Shown here: piece by piece, positions 54,601 through 62,493 of the stretch
Position numbering within the stretch: position 1 is the first letter of the stretch
How the letters are laid out: every line of letters starts with the position of its first letter
NCBI GenBank assembly: GCA_019925095.2
Contig: CM034392.1
Coordinates: 20,378,387 to 20,442,386 of the forward strand
Direction of reading: 5' to 3'
Source: Dendrolimus kikuchii
Taxonomy: Eukaryota > Arthropoda > Insecta > Lepidoptera > Lasiocampidae
Length of the DNA stretch: 64,000 nt
Notes under the pieces: generated by a model
The model's input: only the letters and a program-made list of their open reading frames with translations
The model's database searches: none
Told to the model about the DNA's origin: nothing
Translations under genes and position numbers: made by a program

Positions 54601-57400
54601 CGGCGTTACACACGCTAGTCGAGTGCGCCGCATGGGCGCCGCAACGTTTCGAACTTGAGACGCACGTAGGTCCGGTCGATTCGCTCTGCGACTTGGTCAA
54701 GGCCATGCTGCAGAGCGGCGACGATTGGGGGGCTGCGGTTACTTTTTGTGAGACAGTAATGTCTCTCAAGGAGGCCGCAGAACGCGATAGGGAGAGGAGT
54801 CCTGCAGCGCGTGCTAATGCGTCTTCTCGAGGTCGCCGGCCTTCAGCTGGCACCCGGAGAGGCAGGTACGCGCATTACTTCCCTCCCTGAGTTAGGTTCC
54901 GTTTACCGCGGGGGCCTTTAGCTTGCTAGGAGAGCAAAGGACCTTCTACCCCCGCACGACGAAGTGGGGTGTGTTCTCCCAGGACACACTCCAGGCACTT
55001 TATTGTGCTGGATCGACTGGGTGTAACTATGTTCTAAATCTCAGCCTTTCCAACACAAACAAAAGCGCAGGGTCGACAGGGAGGAGGGGGTTTTTAGTGG
55101 GTATTGGAGTTGCTCGCTCGTGTAGCAACGCTCGGAGTCTTCCACACTATTTTGTGACCTCGATCGCGGACAGAGCACTGCCAAGAGCATACTATTGCTG
55201 CAGTGTTATCGCCCCCGACCGACGCGTGTCGTACCCCTAACAGCAGCCAAGATTGTGCGTAAATCAGTTAAGCATTTTCCCTCGCCTCAAAAAAAAAAAA
55301 AAAACCAAAATGCATATCTCTGAAGCCTGAAACATAGTCATTCACAAACATGGCTTGTGCATGAGTTTTCTTCTGTAGTACATACTTTAGTATTTATCAT
55401 TATTAAATGAAATGGCACATATTAAAATGTAAAAAACAAATGTACATATATGTAAGATACAAACAATAAATATGGTTGTGCGCACAATAATTGCAACTTT
55501 CATATATTATTCACAAAACATATTTTAGTGCAACTATTATTAATATAAAAATCATCAATATTAATAATATGCCAAGAGAGGCTCTCACTAGGCTCCTAAG
55601 TGAGGAATTGAATGCAAAGCTTGTCTCAGGAGCCCTAACAACTGGCAGCTTGAGCCCCAGGCCTCACTACCCATGTGTGTGAATATTTTATATTTTTATT
55701 TATCATCTTTTAGAATATGTATTAAAATATTTACAAGTTATGAAAATATACTAACAATAACTATAGTAAAATAAGTCTTTAATTTTATTTCCCATTTAAT
55801 AAATCAATTTAAAACAATGATTGTACTTCATACATTTTATGCATTTGATAAAAATAATGAAGTCAAGAAAATATATTCTAAGATAAGATTAGTAAATAAA
55901 TTTTTGCTTATATGTTGAGTTCTGATGTCTATTTATATCTGTATGTATATGTTTCATCTGTTATTAAAAATCTACCTCACTTAATTAAAGAACACTAAAT
56001 ATGTGACATGACTCCAATTCAATGATATTTCAAAAATTGTCAATCCCACAATGTTGCAAATGTTATGTAAGATATCCACAGTCAATCCAGTATAATATAC
56101 TGCTACAAAAATGTTGTGCTTACAATGATAGAAAATAATGTAGTCTACTTCAAATATAACTGAATGGAAGTAAGTACATATCGAGGGCTTCATAACATAT
56201 AGGCATATATGCAAAAAAGCCATTTTTTTTGTTGTTTATTAAAAACTATGCATGTTACAATTTATAAACTCTTACCAGTATGCAAGTTTACCTAAAAAGA
56301 AGGGTATTCTAAATTTCAGCCTTATACAATGAACTAGTTTTGTTTTATATACAATTTTGTCCCTTGTGTAAAACTGCACTTTTGTCTGTACAGCTATTGG
56401 TTATGGAGCCCTCGATATTTAAAGAAATAAACATTGCGATTCCAAATACAAGATTATTATTAAAAAGTAACAAAATTAAATCTATTTTATATAATTAAAG
56501 CTAATATTTATTTCGTAAAGAAGTTCATGTAATGCTACAAGTTATGTTTTGTAGCTGTAACAGTCATACCATCCTATTTGAAATAGACTTAAATAAAAGT
56601 AGAAAATAAAAATTACCAGTATGTGAAACCTATCAATGTACCTTATGCAACAATGAAAACACTATCCATTCTACTATAATAGATAATCCAAAGCTAAACA
56701 CAATGTTCAAGTCATTATTATTATACATACATACATAACTTCACGCCAGTTCCCTTGCGGGGTAGGCACGAACAACAGAGCGCCATTTAGGCTTATTCTT
56801 ACACATATTATTATTATAATTACACAAAATATTGGTACCTTCTTCGACAGCCAACACATGGAATGCTTTGATTTAATACATTAAAAATATCCGATGCATC
56901 TACTCTAAGCGCAGCTTTTAGTTCATCTGTGGTAAGAATTCTGTATTTACGCATAAACTCTTCATACTCGCGTCCTTTCACTTGGGGATTGTCACAAATC
57001 AGGCCCATTGAGTTTAAATCCATGATCATCTGTAAACAAAAACAAAATAAAGCTCTTCAACAAAGGAATAAATACACAAAATAAGGTCAACTACAAGACG
57101 TCATTACAACACAATCATTGAACTCCTTATATTTTAAATTACAAATCACCGTTTGTAAATAACCTATAGATACATTTTTTCATTTGTTAACATTTTTGGA
57201 CTTTCAATAACGACAATACAGTTCTAAAGTTTATAAATTTCTTTTCTTGATTAATCTACGCTAGTGGTAATGTCAGAGTGCAGATAGCCAACTTATGAGG
57301 ATCTTACAGTAAGATTTTCGTAGTAGATAGTTAACGGTAATTGTCGCCTTTTTATTACAGGTTCCTTTTCGCTATCATATATATCAACGAGTTTCGCCAT
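42513..57400 (-). CDS. GGNBP2: Gametogenetin-binding protein 2 (GGNBP2/ZNF403) homologue
   Basis: Eight coding exons on the minus strand: 57400-57308, 57029-56839, 48716-48573, 47630-47306, 45726-45502, 44827-44546, 44065-43631, 42698-42513. All have GT-AG borders and a continuous frame of 626 aa. Matches to GGNBP2 in order: N-terminus MAKLVDIY; PCVGCRRSVERLFYQLC; KKSQRCTLHSLE; HNYLRKHRFCADCKTKVLRA; EKGYVGALYSG; DYIAHLITRAEPELLGNHRE; RHAKTLEIAQEEVLICLGIC; a basic coiled segment QRKEQKKLKRRKKKERQ; a Cys-rich, acidic region ending SEVACSEGFCNHEG; and CSSDEEQDTSYIPIEEVLEF. The vertebrate protein is a Cys-rich nuclear/cytoplasmic factor needed in germ and trophoblast cells; the insect function is not defined. 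Intron 2 (8.1 kb) is full of transposons. It diverges from SBDS. Confidence 0.94.
42830..43150. repeat. Lepidopteran RTE-type interspersed repeat in GGNBP2 intron 7
   Basis: 'tctctgtctgtatgttttag', 'gaaaactaatgaacggactt' and 'aaatgaaattcaaaacggt', followed by 'tccgcgggatag', is the very common lepidopteran repeat with its characteristic order of phrases. Confidence 0.6.
43631..44065 (-). CDS. GGNBP2: GGNBP2 exon 7, Cys-rich acidic region
   Basis: attacag|GAAGTAGAT ... ATGTTAATG|gtatgt, 435 nt. Encodes EKCQCEECLLEER, NGDGDGCKSC, IQDCGYSSGTNGGCCE, GSEVACSEGFCNHEGGDC and TLSLQEMLM. This is low-complexity sequence but aligns in motif order with the vertebrate protein. Confidence 0.9.
44225..44500 (-). 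repeat. Lepidopteran SINE-like repeat in GGNBP2 intron 6
   Basis: T-rich left end at 44231-44240, then 'cctgatggaaaccggttacg' and 'atggacatttgcaacaccag', the typical SINE 3' end in minus orientation; a GC-rich body runs to about 44470. It ends 75 bp from the exon 6 donor side. Confidence 0.6.
44546..44827 (-). CDS. GGNBP2: GGNBP2 exon 6
   Basis: ctatag|GTGTTGATA ... TGCAAG|gtatgt, 282 nt. Encodes VLICLGICIYERLQRISIRL, a helical region and the Lys/Arg-rich RKEQKKLKRRKKKERQ. Confidence 0.93.
45502..45726 (-). CDS. GGNBP2: GGNBP2 exon 5
   Basis: attaaag|GTACTGCG ... GAAGAG|gtttgt, 225 nt. Encodes VLRAYQLLVEEKEPQKEKGY, then HLITRAEPELLGNHRERHAK and TLEIAQEE. Confidence 0.93.
45780..47300. other. 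GGNBP2 intron 4, no feature recognised
   Basis: AT-rich; no coding sequence or clear repeat was seen. Confidence 0.4.
47306..47630 (-). CDS. GGNBP2: GGNBP2 exon 4 with Gly-rich insertion
   Basis: gttgcag|TGCGGGCAT ... ACTAAG|gtgaga, 325 nt. Encodes RWKKSQRCTLHSLEAG, a Gly/Ala/Trp-rich stretch of about 35 residues (GATAGAGAGGGTGTGG then CGWGWSACGWGG), then AWDAMRTS and HNYLRKHRFCADCKTK. The vertebrate protein is about 25 residues shorter here. Splicing the insertion out at any plausible GT-AG pair of normal size breaks the frame or leaves the Gly tract, so I keep it as coding. Confidence 0.85.
47665..47835. repeat. Partial SINE-like repeat in GGNBP2 intron 3
   Basis: 'gtcccatcccactgccgggc', 'tgaggcctc' and 'ccttgcttgtccatcacaga' resemble the SINE at 59190-59500 ('aactgtcccaatgctgggct', 'cgggcctccc'). 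Its tRNA-like end is not evident. Confidence 0.5.
47943..48343 (-). other. Unexplained protein-like open frames in GGNBP2 intron 3
   Basis: Minus strand: 85 codons (SLLFICLPYLLSTNDNELLT, KSQPNSSVLLLFSQYSYLEQ, RQPLALREVESK, stop) then, after a one-base shift, 43 more open codons (MIKYVNTSNRAVDSQVNWDT, LYKSCKSHSL) to a TAA at 47945-47943. The composition is protein-like but no family is recognised. It may be a frameshifted relic of a transposon or retrocopy; it is not needed for the GGNBP2 frame. Confidence 0.25.
48573..48716 (-). CDS. GGNBP2: GGNBP2 exon 3
   Basis: tttcag|TGTGGAACG ... GGTCACAG|gtacct, 144 nt. Encodes (S)VERLFYQLCKSGHPTLDPLV and the segment to LLNGH. Confidence 0.92.
49181..50473 (+). 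mobile_element. LINE fragment with degenerate RT C-terminus and RNase H
   Basis: Plus-strand reading gives MLTYGSVVWWTRTKL-like RT-thumb sequence, RLQRQACCAVTGCVRTTPTV, LFVQQEAVMGALRLKHL, then an RNase H-like part (YTDGSD, RDVHDYSIRKVSLSRSVLQA, IKGHSGARGNVAADQLAKRG). The last portion ends with a Cys/His-type tail (LPAGRRNSRPCPDSM-like, frameshifted). Several stops and shifts are present. Flanked by the 13-bp repeat AAGTGTAATATGT at 49168-49180 and 50474-50486. The RNase H domain points to the I-like/Loa group of LINEs. Lies in GGNBP2 intron 2, antisense to it. Confidence 0.85.
50872..51869 (-). mobile_element. R1-like LINE 3' fragment in GGNBP2 intron 2
   Basis: Minus strand, 237 open codons: SGQAGVLAKVRRSRQDAF, RGTLTFRMTQILTGHADTYR, CFDKYLCQIAGCLPSPQCRQ, CGALDTAFHTLVECAAWAPQ, RFELE. 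This is the C-terminal zinc-binding region of R1-clade ORF2. A long 3' UTR (to 50882) ends in a T-run at 50872-50880. A short internal duplication (GTAAGTATCTGCGT twice near 51550-51580) lies in the coding part. Same orientation as GGNBP2. Confidence 0.85.
52473..54116 (+). mobile_element. Tc1-like DNA transposon, apparently complete, in GGNBP2 intron 2
   Basis: Terminal inverted repeats: left from 52473 (AACTGAAGGACTCATAAACT...), right ending 54116. They share GACTCATAAACTGCATCAAA, ACTTTGAAAT and AAGTATGCAAACTTT in the same order, so the imperfect repeat spans about 75-80 bp. TA flanks both ends (52471-52472 and 54117-54118). It encloses one full-length transposase gene. Oriented opposite to GGNBP2. 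Confidence 0.93.
52796..53836 (+). CDS. Tc1-family transposase (DD34E), intact ORF
   Basis: 346 aa from ATG at 52796 (an upstream in-frame TTG at 52784 is not needed). N-terminal paired-like helix-turn-helix: EQAAQIVALVREGLDQRTIG and LNLNQSTVSRIYRRF, then a second HTH with SARTIRRRLKEADI. Catalytic domain: Asp in VLFTDECRTCLYG, MVWGGISMNGRTELVFID, Asp in LMQDNARPHAAAQVRQYCE and Glu in SPDLNPIEHVWNNLKR. Exactly 34 residues lie between the second Asp and the Glu. Cuts and pastes the element at TA sites. No stop or frameshift is present, so the copy may be young. Confidence 0.95.
   Translation: MDTSSEQAAQIVALVREGLDQRTIGRNLNLNQSTVSRIYRRFVGTGSYRRRRDTGRTRATTGRDDRFIVTTSLRNRFLTSVNIKTELNEVRGVNVSARTIRRRLKEADITPFRPANGPKLSVAHRQARLRFARDHLNWTEEQWTSVLFTDECRTCLYGAAGRRRVYRRRGERYAQSYIEERVPFGGGSCMVWGGISMNGRTELVFIDMVRQNGNRGGLTAHRYITDILEDHVVPYMGFIGENFTLMQDNARPHAAAQVRQYCEEVGIRTMNWPARSPDLNPIEHVWNNLKRAVYARNSLPTTVAALRTALSEEWNNIPQDLLITLIKSMRNRLESVIRARGGNTPY
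54434..55304 (+). mobile_element. R1-like LINE 3' fragment in GGNBP2 intron 2
   Basis: Open from 54434: RTSGTLTFRTTQILTGHGCF, KYLYRIVGCLPSPDCRQCG, APDTALHTLVECAAWAPQRF, ending GRYAHYFPP stop. A 3' UTR of about 400 bp follows and ends in poly(A) (55289-55304). Flanked by CCAAAATGCATAT at 54421-54433 and 55305-55317. Inserted opposite to the 50872-51869 copy. The frame is intact through the ORF end. Confidence 0.92.
55320..56712. other. Rest of GGNBP2 intron 2, no feature recognised
   Basis: AT-rich. No coding sequence or repeat could be supported. Confidence 0.4.
56726..56806 (-). mobile_element. 81-bp LINE 3'-end insertion (TATG-tail family), copy 6, beside GGNBP2 exon 2
   Basis: (CATA)n tail, 'acttcacgccagttcccttg', through 'gcgccatttaggcttattct'. 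Flanked by ATTATTATTATA at 56714-56725 and 56807-56818 (simple sequence, so the exact edges are approximate). Same strand as GGNBP2 and about 33 bp after the exon 2 donor. Confidence 0.82.
56839..57029 (-). CDS. GGNBP2: GGNBP2 exon 2
   Basis: tttacag|ATGATCATGG ... CGAAGAAG|gtacca, 191 nt. Ends in IPCVGCRR. A LINE fragment (56726-56806) begins about 33 bp beyond the donor. Confidence 0.92.
57308..57400 (-). CDS. GGNBP2: GGNBP2 exon 1
   Basis: ATG at 57400 to CTTACT|gtaaga, 93 nt. Encodes MAKLVDIYDSEKEPVIKRRQ and LPLTIYYENLT, matching the conserved N-terminus pattern 'ERRQIPLYI'. Confidence 0.9.
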
Positions 57401-57761
57401 TTTAACGATTAATCACATAAAATCAAAGAGAGAATACACAAATTTAGGGAAATGACGATCAATTTCTCAAAAAATACACGTCGTATTGCCTTGCGTCTGA
57501 CAGATATGCCATAGACAATATAAGAACTTGAAAAATGTCACAGTCAATAATATTTTTTTAAATATTAATTCTAAAAGATCAAAAAAGTTATAAGTTAAAG
57601 ATGATATTCTTAGTAGTAAAACTATATTCAAAACCGGTATTTCATAATAGATAAGTAATATAAATGGCGGAATAATTTTATCTGCCATTTTTAAAAGCTA
57701 AAAGCTTTAAAGAGGCTTCCACAGAAAAGCTTCTTGGCTTTATCAAAAGTGAATGATAGTT

Positions 57762-59042
57762 GTATCCGATGGATTATTGTGGGATGCACAAGGTGGTTTC
57801 AGAAATGGAAGGGGATGTATGGATCAAGTTTTCTCTCTCCACAATATCGTAGAGAAGCAGCTGGCTATGGGCCGGAAGGTTTTCTGCGGTTTTGTGGATC
57901 TAGAGAAAGCATTTGACAGGGTTGTGCGGAAGGACCTCTGGAACATATTGCCCGGATATGGGATTAATGGCCAATTGATGCGTGCTGTGCAGTCCACTTA
58001 CGAGGACTGTATGGCATGCGTGCGAGTGGAAGGCAGCCTGTCGCCCTGGTTTGACGTCAATATTGGCGTCCGCCAGGGCTGCGTGCTTTCGGCTTTGCTG
58101 TTCATCCTATATCTGGACGATTGTCTCCAGAGAATAAGATTGATGGATGTTGGGGTGCGGATGAGTGATCTAGTTGTAAGCACCTTGCTTTATGCGGATG
58201 ATGCCGTGCTTTTAGCCGAATCGCCATCAGAACTGCAAACACTAGTCACAATGATGAAAGATGACTGTCAGGCGAGAGGCTTACATTTGAATGCGAAGAA
58301 AACAAAGGTTATGGTGTTTGAAAGAGAAGAAACCAGAACGAATGCAAGGATAATGGTCGATGATGTTATGCTGGAGCAAGTGAATGAGTTTGTATATCTT
58401 GGATGTGCTTTTAGCAGGGATGGAAGGTACACCGCTGATATAGAAAGAAGAGTGAATTTGGGGAATAGTTTAAATGGAGCGTTAGGTAAACTTCTAGGCG
58501 CTAAGAACCTCAGCCAGAAGGCCCAGCTCGCCGTACACAACGCGGTGCTGGTACCTACGCTCACGTATGGAAGCGAGAGTTGGGTATGGAAGAAAGAGCA
58601 TGAAAGTAGAGTAAACGCGGTCGAGATGCGAGCACTGCGCAAAATCTGCGGGGTGACGCTCGCGGACCGCGTTCGTAATACCGAAGTAAGAAAGAGAGTT
58701 GGTCTGAAAGAGAGTGTCGGGGTGAAGGTAAGGAAAGGAATGCTCCGGTGGTTCCGGCATGTGGAAAGAATGCATGATGAAAGAAAAACTAAACAGATAT
58801 ACAATGCAAAAGTGGATGGATGCAGAAGTCGTGGAAGGTCACGACACACCTTCCATGATCAAATTGATCGTGTACTAGCAGAAGGTGATGTCAGGAGCCT
58901 TAAGAACAGACGAGCGTGCATGACAAGAGTTATGAATGTCAAAGAAGCAAGTGAGGTGTGTAAGAATAAGCCTAAATGGCGCTCTGTTGTTCGTGCCTAC
59001 CCCACAAGGGACCTGCCGTGAAGTTATGTATGTATGTATGTA
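57762..59042 (+). mobile_element. 5'-truncated LINE (TATG-tail family), copy 7, longest, with open RT frame
   Basis: About 420 codons stay open to 59021: QGGFRNGRGCMDQVFSLHNI, FCGFVDLEKAFDRVVRKDLW, IGVRQGCVLSALLFILYLDD, STLLYADDAVLLAESPSEL (YADD catalytic box), KTKVMVFEREE, then thumb and C-terminal HVERMHDERKTKQIYNAKVD and KWRSVVRAYP. The N-terminal endonuclease and RT fingers are missing. The 3' end is (TATG)n. The 12-bp target duplication TGAATGATAGTT lies at 57750-57761 and 59043-59054, so the apparent start ATG belongs to the host duplication. RTE-like by domain order; the clade was not tested. Sits between the divergent GGNBP2 and SBDS genes. Confidence 0.93.
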
Positions 59043-59189
59043 TGAATGATAGTTCTTAATCTATACCACCATAATGTAATGCCGTGTACACATTAACTTA
59101 GCAGTACCAAAACACAAGTATTTATATCATAGAAAATAATCATATGTCATTGACCAAGTTGATTTATTAGACCAAATTGTTGTATATAA

Positions 59190-59505
59190 TAATAATAATA
59201 ACACCCCACAACTGTCCCAATGCTGGGCTCGGGCCTCCCACTATAGGGGGAATAGACAATATACCCACCACGCTTGTCCAAGGCGGCTTGGCAGGTTTGA
59301 CACATCAGTCATCTCGATGTGCAGGTTGCATCACGATGTTTTCTTTCACCGTTGTTAGCACATGATAATTGTAACAATATGCACTATGCACATTAGGTCA
59401 CAAAACTACCTAAGTGGTGCATGCATTGCGGCCAGGATCGAACCCGCGCCCTTTGAGTTTGGAACGCGTAGCCATACGCCACCACGACTTATTGCTATAT
59501 TATGT
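59190..59505 (-). repeat. tRNA-derived SINE
   Basis: On the minus strand the head has an A-box-like TGGCGTATGGCTACG and a perfect B-box GGTTCGATCC (complement of 59431-59440), followed by the body common to lepidopteran SINEs ('atgctgggctcgggcctccc' on plus). The 3' end is an (AAT/ATT) simple repeat at about 59188-59201. Confidence 0.7.
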
Positions 59506-59664
59506 CAATTTGGCAACTGACATTTGACACAAAATCTATATTACTATTTTTATTTCTCGTGGTGAATTAATTGATCACTTTGTAAGTGATTACAAATCAG
59601 TGATTAATATTTTATGGGATAACTTTGTTGTTGTGTATGATTGTGAAATAAAAACTACAGCAGA

Positions 59665-59795
59665 ATGTCCAAAATATTCACACCTACAAATCAAATACGA
59701 TTAACAAATGTTGCTATAGTGAGGCTAAAAAAAGGTGGAAAACGGTTTGAAATAGCCTGTTACAGGAATAAGGTTTTGTCCTGGAGGAATAAGTT
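59665..59795 (+). CDS. SBDS: SBDS exon 1
   Basis: ATG at 59665 to AATAAGTT|gtatgt, 131 nt; encodes the first 43 residues of the FYSH domain. Confidence 0.93.
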
Positions 59796-60507
59796 GTATG
59801 TAACAAGATTATAAATAAATTCAATATTTAGTCATGTATCATATATACAATACATGTATCATTTAATCGTTTATATTTTCAGAGAAAAAGATATTGATGA
59901 AGTCTTGCAAACACACACAGTGTTTACAAACGTATCCAAAGGTCAAGTAGCAAAGAAAGAAGATCTTATCAAAATATTTGGAAAAGATGAGCAGACTGAG
60001 ATATGTAAAGAGATATTAGAAAAAGGAGAACTTCAGGTTTCAGATAAGGAGAGACATTCACAGATAGACTCTTTATTGAAAGACATTGCAACAACAGTAG
60101 CTGATAAATGTGTAAATCCAGAAACAAAGCGCCCATACCCGGTTTCTATAATAGAAAAAGCAATAAAAGATATCCATTTCTCTGTAAATGTTAATAAAAG
60201 TGCAAAGCAGCAAGCACTTGATGTAATACAGCTTTTGAAAAAAGAATTGCCATTGGAAAGAGCACAGATGAGGGTTAGAATTTTACTGACAGGAAAGGAT
60301 GCCAGGAAAACAAAAGATAAAGTGGTCAAGCTTGCTATGAGTATTGAGGAGGAAAATTGGGATTCAGGAACAGCCAATATTATATGTTTAATAGATCCAG
60401 GCAACTTTAGGAGTCTTGATGAAATGATCAGAACAGAGACCAAAGGCACAGGGCAGTTTGAACTTTTGAATTTAAAAGAGATGGTTGAAGGTGAACAATC
60501 ATTGTAA
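59665..60507 (+). CDS. SBDS: Ribosome maturation protein SBDS
   Basis: Two exons, 59665-59795 and 59883-60507, joined TT|AGAAAAAG to give 251 aa (human SBDS 250). With the GTPase EFL1 it releases eIF6 from late 60S subunits in the cytoplasm. N-terminal FYSH domain: [60 protein letters not shown] and [12 protein letters not shown]. The central helical domain contains [20 protein letters not shown]. The C-terminal ferredoxin-like domain ends [14 protein letters not shown]. The exon 1 donor TT|gtatgt and acceptor attttcag give the conserved join NKLEKDIDEV. AATAAA at 60579-60584 probably ends the mRNA. No damage seen. Confidence 0.96.
59883..60507 (+). CDS. SBDS: SBDS exon 2
   Basis: attttcag|AGAAAAAGAT to TAA at 60507, 625 nt. 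The in-frame ATG at 59854 is in the intron and not used. Confidence 0.95.
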
Positions 60508-60599
60508 ATTTGTAGGCGACATCATGTGAATTTAGATTCACACTGCATATGAGAATAACAAATTGTGCTAAAAAATTCAATAAATTATAGGTTATTCCA

Positions 60600-61154
60600 T
60601 CACTGTCCAAATCAGTATTTAAACTATCAGAAGCATGTACAATACAGTTTTATCATTTAAACTGCCCATGACTATAAGTCTGGCGTTCTGAAACTTCTCT
60701 ATCCAAACTTGTTGGGTCGAAACAATCCAAACCTATATATGTAGAAAATATTAAAATGTGCACAATAGTTCAAACATTCTTTGCCTGAGAATGTTACCAG
60801 GCAGCAATAAATTCTTTAAATGAAACAAAACAATATTTTAAAAACTTCTTAACCTAACTAAAATTAAAATTAATTTATGTATCTAACATATTAGATATAA
60901 ACTTCTAAGGTTCTTATTCATATTGAGTTAGAGTACTCATACTCAAACTCAATATGAATAAGACCATTTATCTTCATCTACATTTTAGCATTTATTATCA
61001 ATCTTTATGAGGCAAATTACAACAAAAATGGATATATTTTACAACTTGCATACATTATATTTCCAATGGTCATGAACATAATTTTTAAATAATTTAAACT
61101 ACCAAATAAGCCTACAAAGTTTTGTTGTTACATCTAGTATGTTAATCAAAAAAA
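60600..61154. other. Non-coding stretch downstream of SBDS
   Basis: AT-rich. A short inverted repeat is visible at about 60912-60964 ('ttcttattcatattgagtt' against its complement). Nothing else recognised. Confidence 0.4.
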
Positions 61155-61168
61155 TGTATGAGAAAGTT

Positions 61169-61312
61169 ACATACATACATAACTTCACGCCAGTTCCCTT
61201 GCGGGGTAGGCATGAACAACAGAGCGCCATTTAGGCTTATTCTTACACACCTCACTTGCTTCTTTGACATTCATAACTCTTGTCATGCACGCTCGTCTGT
61301 TCTTAAGGCTCC
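61169..61312 (-). mobile_element. 144-bp LINE 3'-end insertion (TATG-tail family), copy 8
   Basis: (CATA)n tail through 'cattcataactcttgtcatg' and 'gttcttaaggctcc'. Flanked by the 14-bp repeat TGTATGAGAAAGTT at 61155-61168 and 61313-61326. Confidence 0.92.
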
Positions 61313-61687
61313 TGTATGAGAAAGTTGTTCAAGTATTATCATTCTGTCTGGTAAATGATTAATCCAATGTTTAATTTTAAATTTTACTTAAAGAAACCAA
61401 TTAAATATATATATTAAAGAAGGCTGGTTCTTATTCATGTTTATGAAAGTACAGTTATCTGTCCATAATTTTTAGTTAGCAAGCCTTTTTTATTTTATTT
61501 CTATAACTCAGCTGCATTTTATGCTATCATATCCAGCTTGCTGGATTTATTCAGAATTAAACAATCTACAATAGTGTCCACTACGGCGAAGTGTAACTTA
61601 TACTGGAGATTTGATACACATCATTAAAGTTGATTTTCACCTAATATTCTTTGCTGTTATCTCAGAAGCAATGGACTTTACAGAAAA

Positions 61688-61759
61688 ATCGTCATCAGCC
61701 ATTTGCAGTCCACTACTGGACGTAGACCTCCCCAAGTTGGCGCCACAGAACAATGAATG
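61688..61759 (-). mobile_element. Short 3'-end fragment of the 11738-12118 LINE family
   Basis: 'gtcatcagccatttgcagtc' and 'cactactggacgtagacctc' match the 3' end of the minus-strand LINE at 11738. TACAGAAAA lies on both sides (61679-61687 and 61760-61768). The last ~12 bases (agaacaatgaatg) do not match the LINE and may be filler. Confidence 0.6.
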
Positions 61760-61864
61760 TACAGAAAAGTGTAGATAGCGAATTTGTTAGAAATTTAATT
61801 TCCTACAAAAATTATCAGACACAATTGCTTAAATCAATACTTTTTGAGATATTGAAATTTGACT

Positions 61865-62020
61865 CATTAGTGGTATGAAATTTTTATGGTTTATCGAATG
61901 AAAAGTTTGACATTTTTTATTTTCCATTTTTCATCAAAATTCATTCAATAGTTTTTGTGTGAAATGTAACAAACAGCCATCCCTTCTGACAAACCTCTAT
62001 AATAATATTAGGATAAGTTG
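61865..62020. repeat. Lepidopteran RTE-type repeat 3' end
   Basis: 'catcaaaattcattcaatag', 'tttttgtgtgaaatgtaac' and 'ctataataatattagga' are the same 3' phrases as the repeat at 1990-2315. Confidence 0.6.
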
Positions 62021-62493
62021 TAACTTCAATATTTCTATTGTTTTGTTACATTTAAATCCAAAGTAATGAACATTAATATTTTGGTTAATGTAATTTATTT
62101 AAGGGCTTTTATTATGCCATAAATCAACGGTTTCGTCATTTTATATATTGAAAAAGCTGCAGCATAGAGGCAGCCACAAAATATTTTAGAAAACACCTAA
62201 GTCCATCAAGTTTATTTTCAGATCATACACTAGCCTTTCCTCTCCACTAGTAAGTGCTGGATATCTTCAACATATATCTCACTGTAGGTGCGAAGCTTGG
62301 GTTATTGCTTCTTCAAACAAGTTGATAAAGTTTGTTTAGTGTGAAACACATTGAGATATAACATGTCTATCATAGTCATACTCTATCATAAAACATTAAT
62401 AAGTCTATCATAGAATTGAGATAAATTTGAATGAGGGGCAAAATCAGTAAGATTGAGATATACCATATACGTTTGGTAAAGGTCTTATATACA

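Noticed and set aside
57753..57767. ATG at 57753 as a genuine start of a LINE protein
   Set aside because: It lies within the 12-bp target-site duplication. The frame merely opens there because the element is 5'-truncated.
58268..58849. 193-codon minus-strand ORF
   Set aside because: Antisense shadow of the LINE reverse transcriptase frame on the plus strand.
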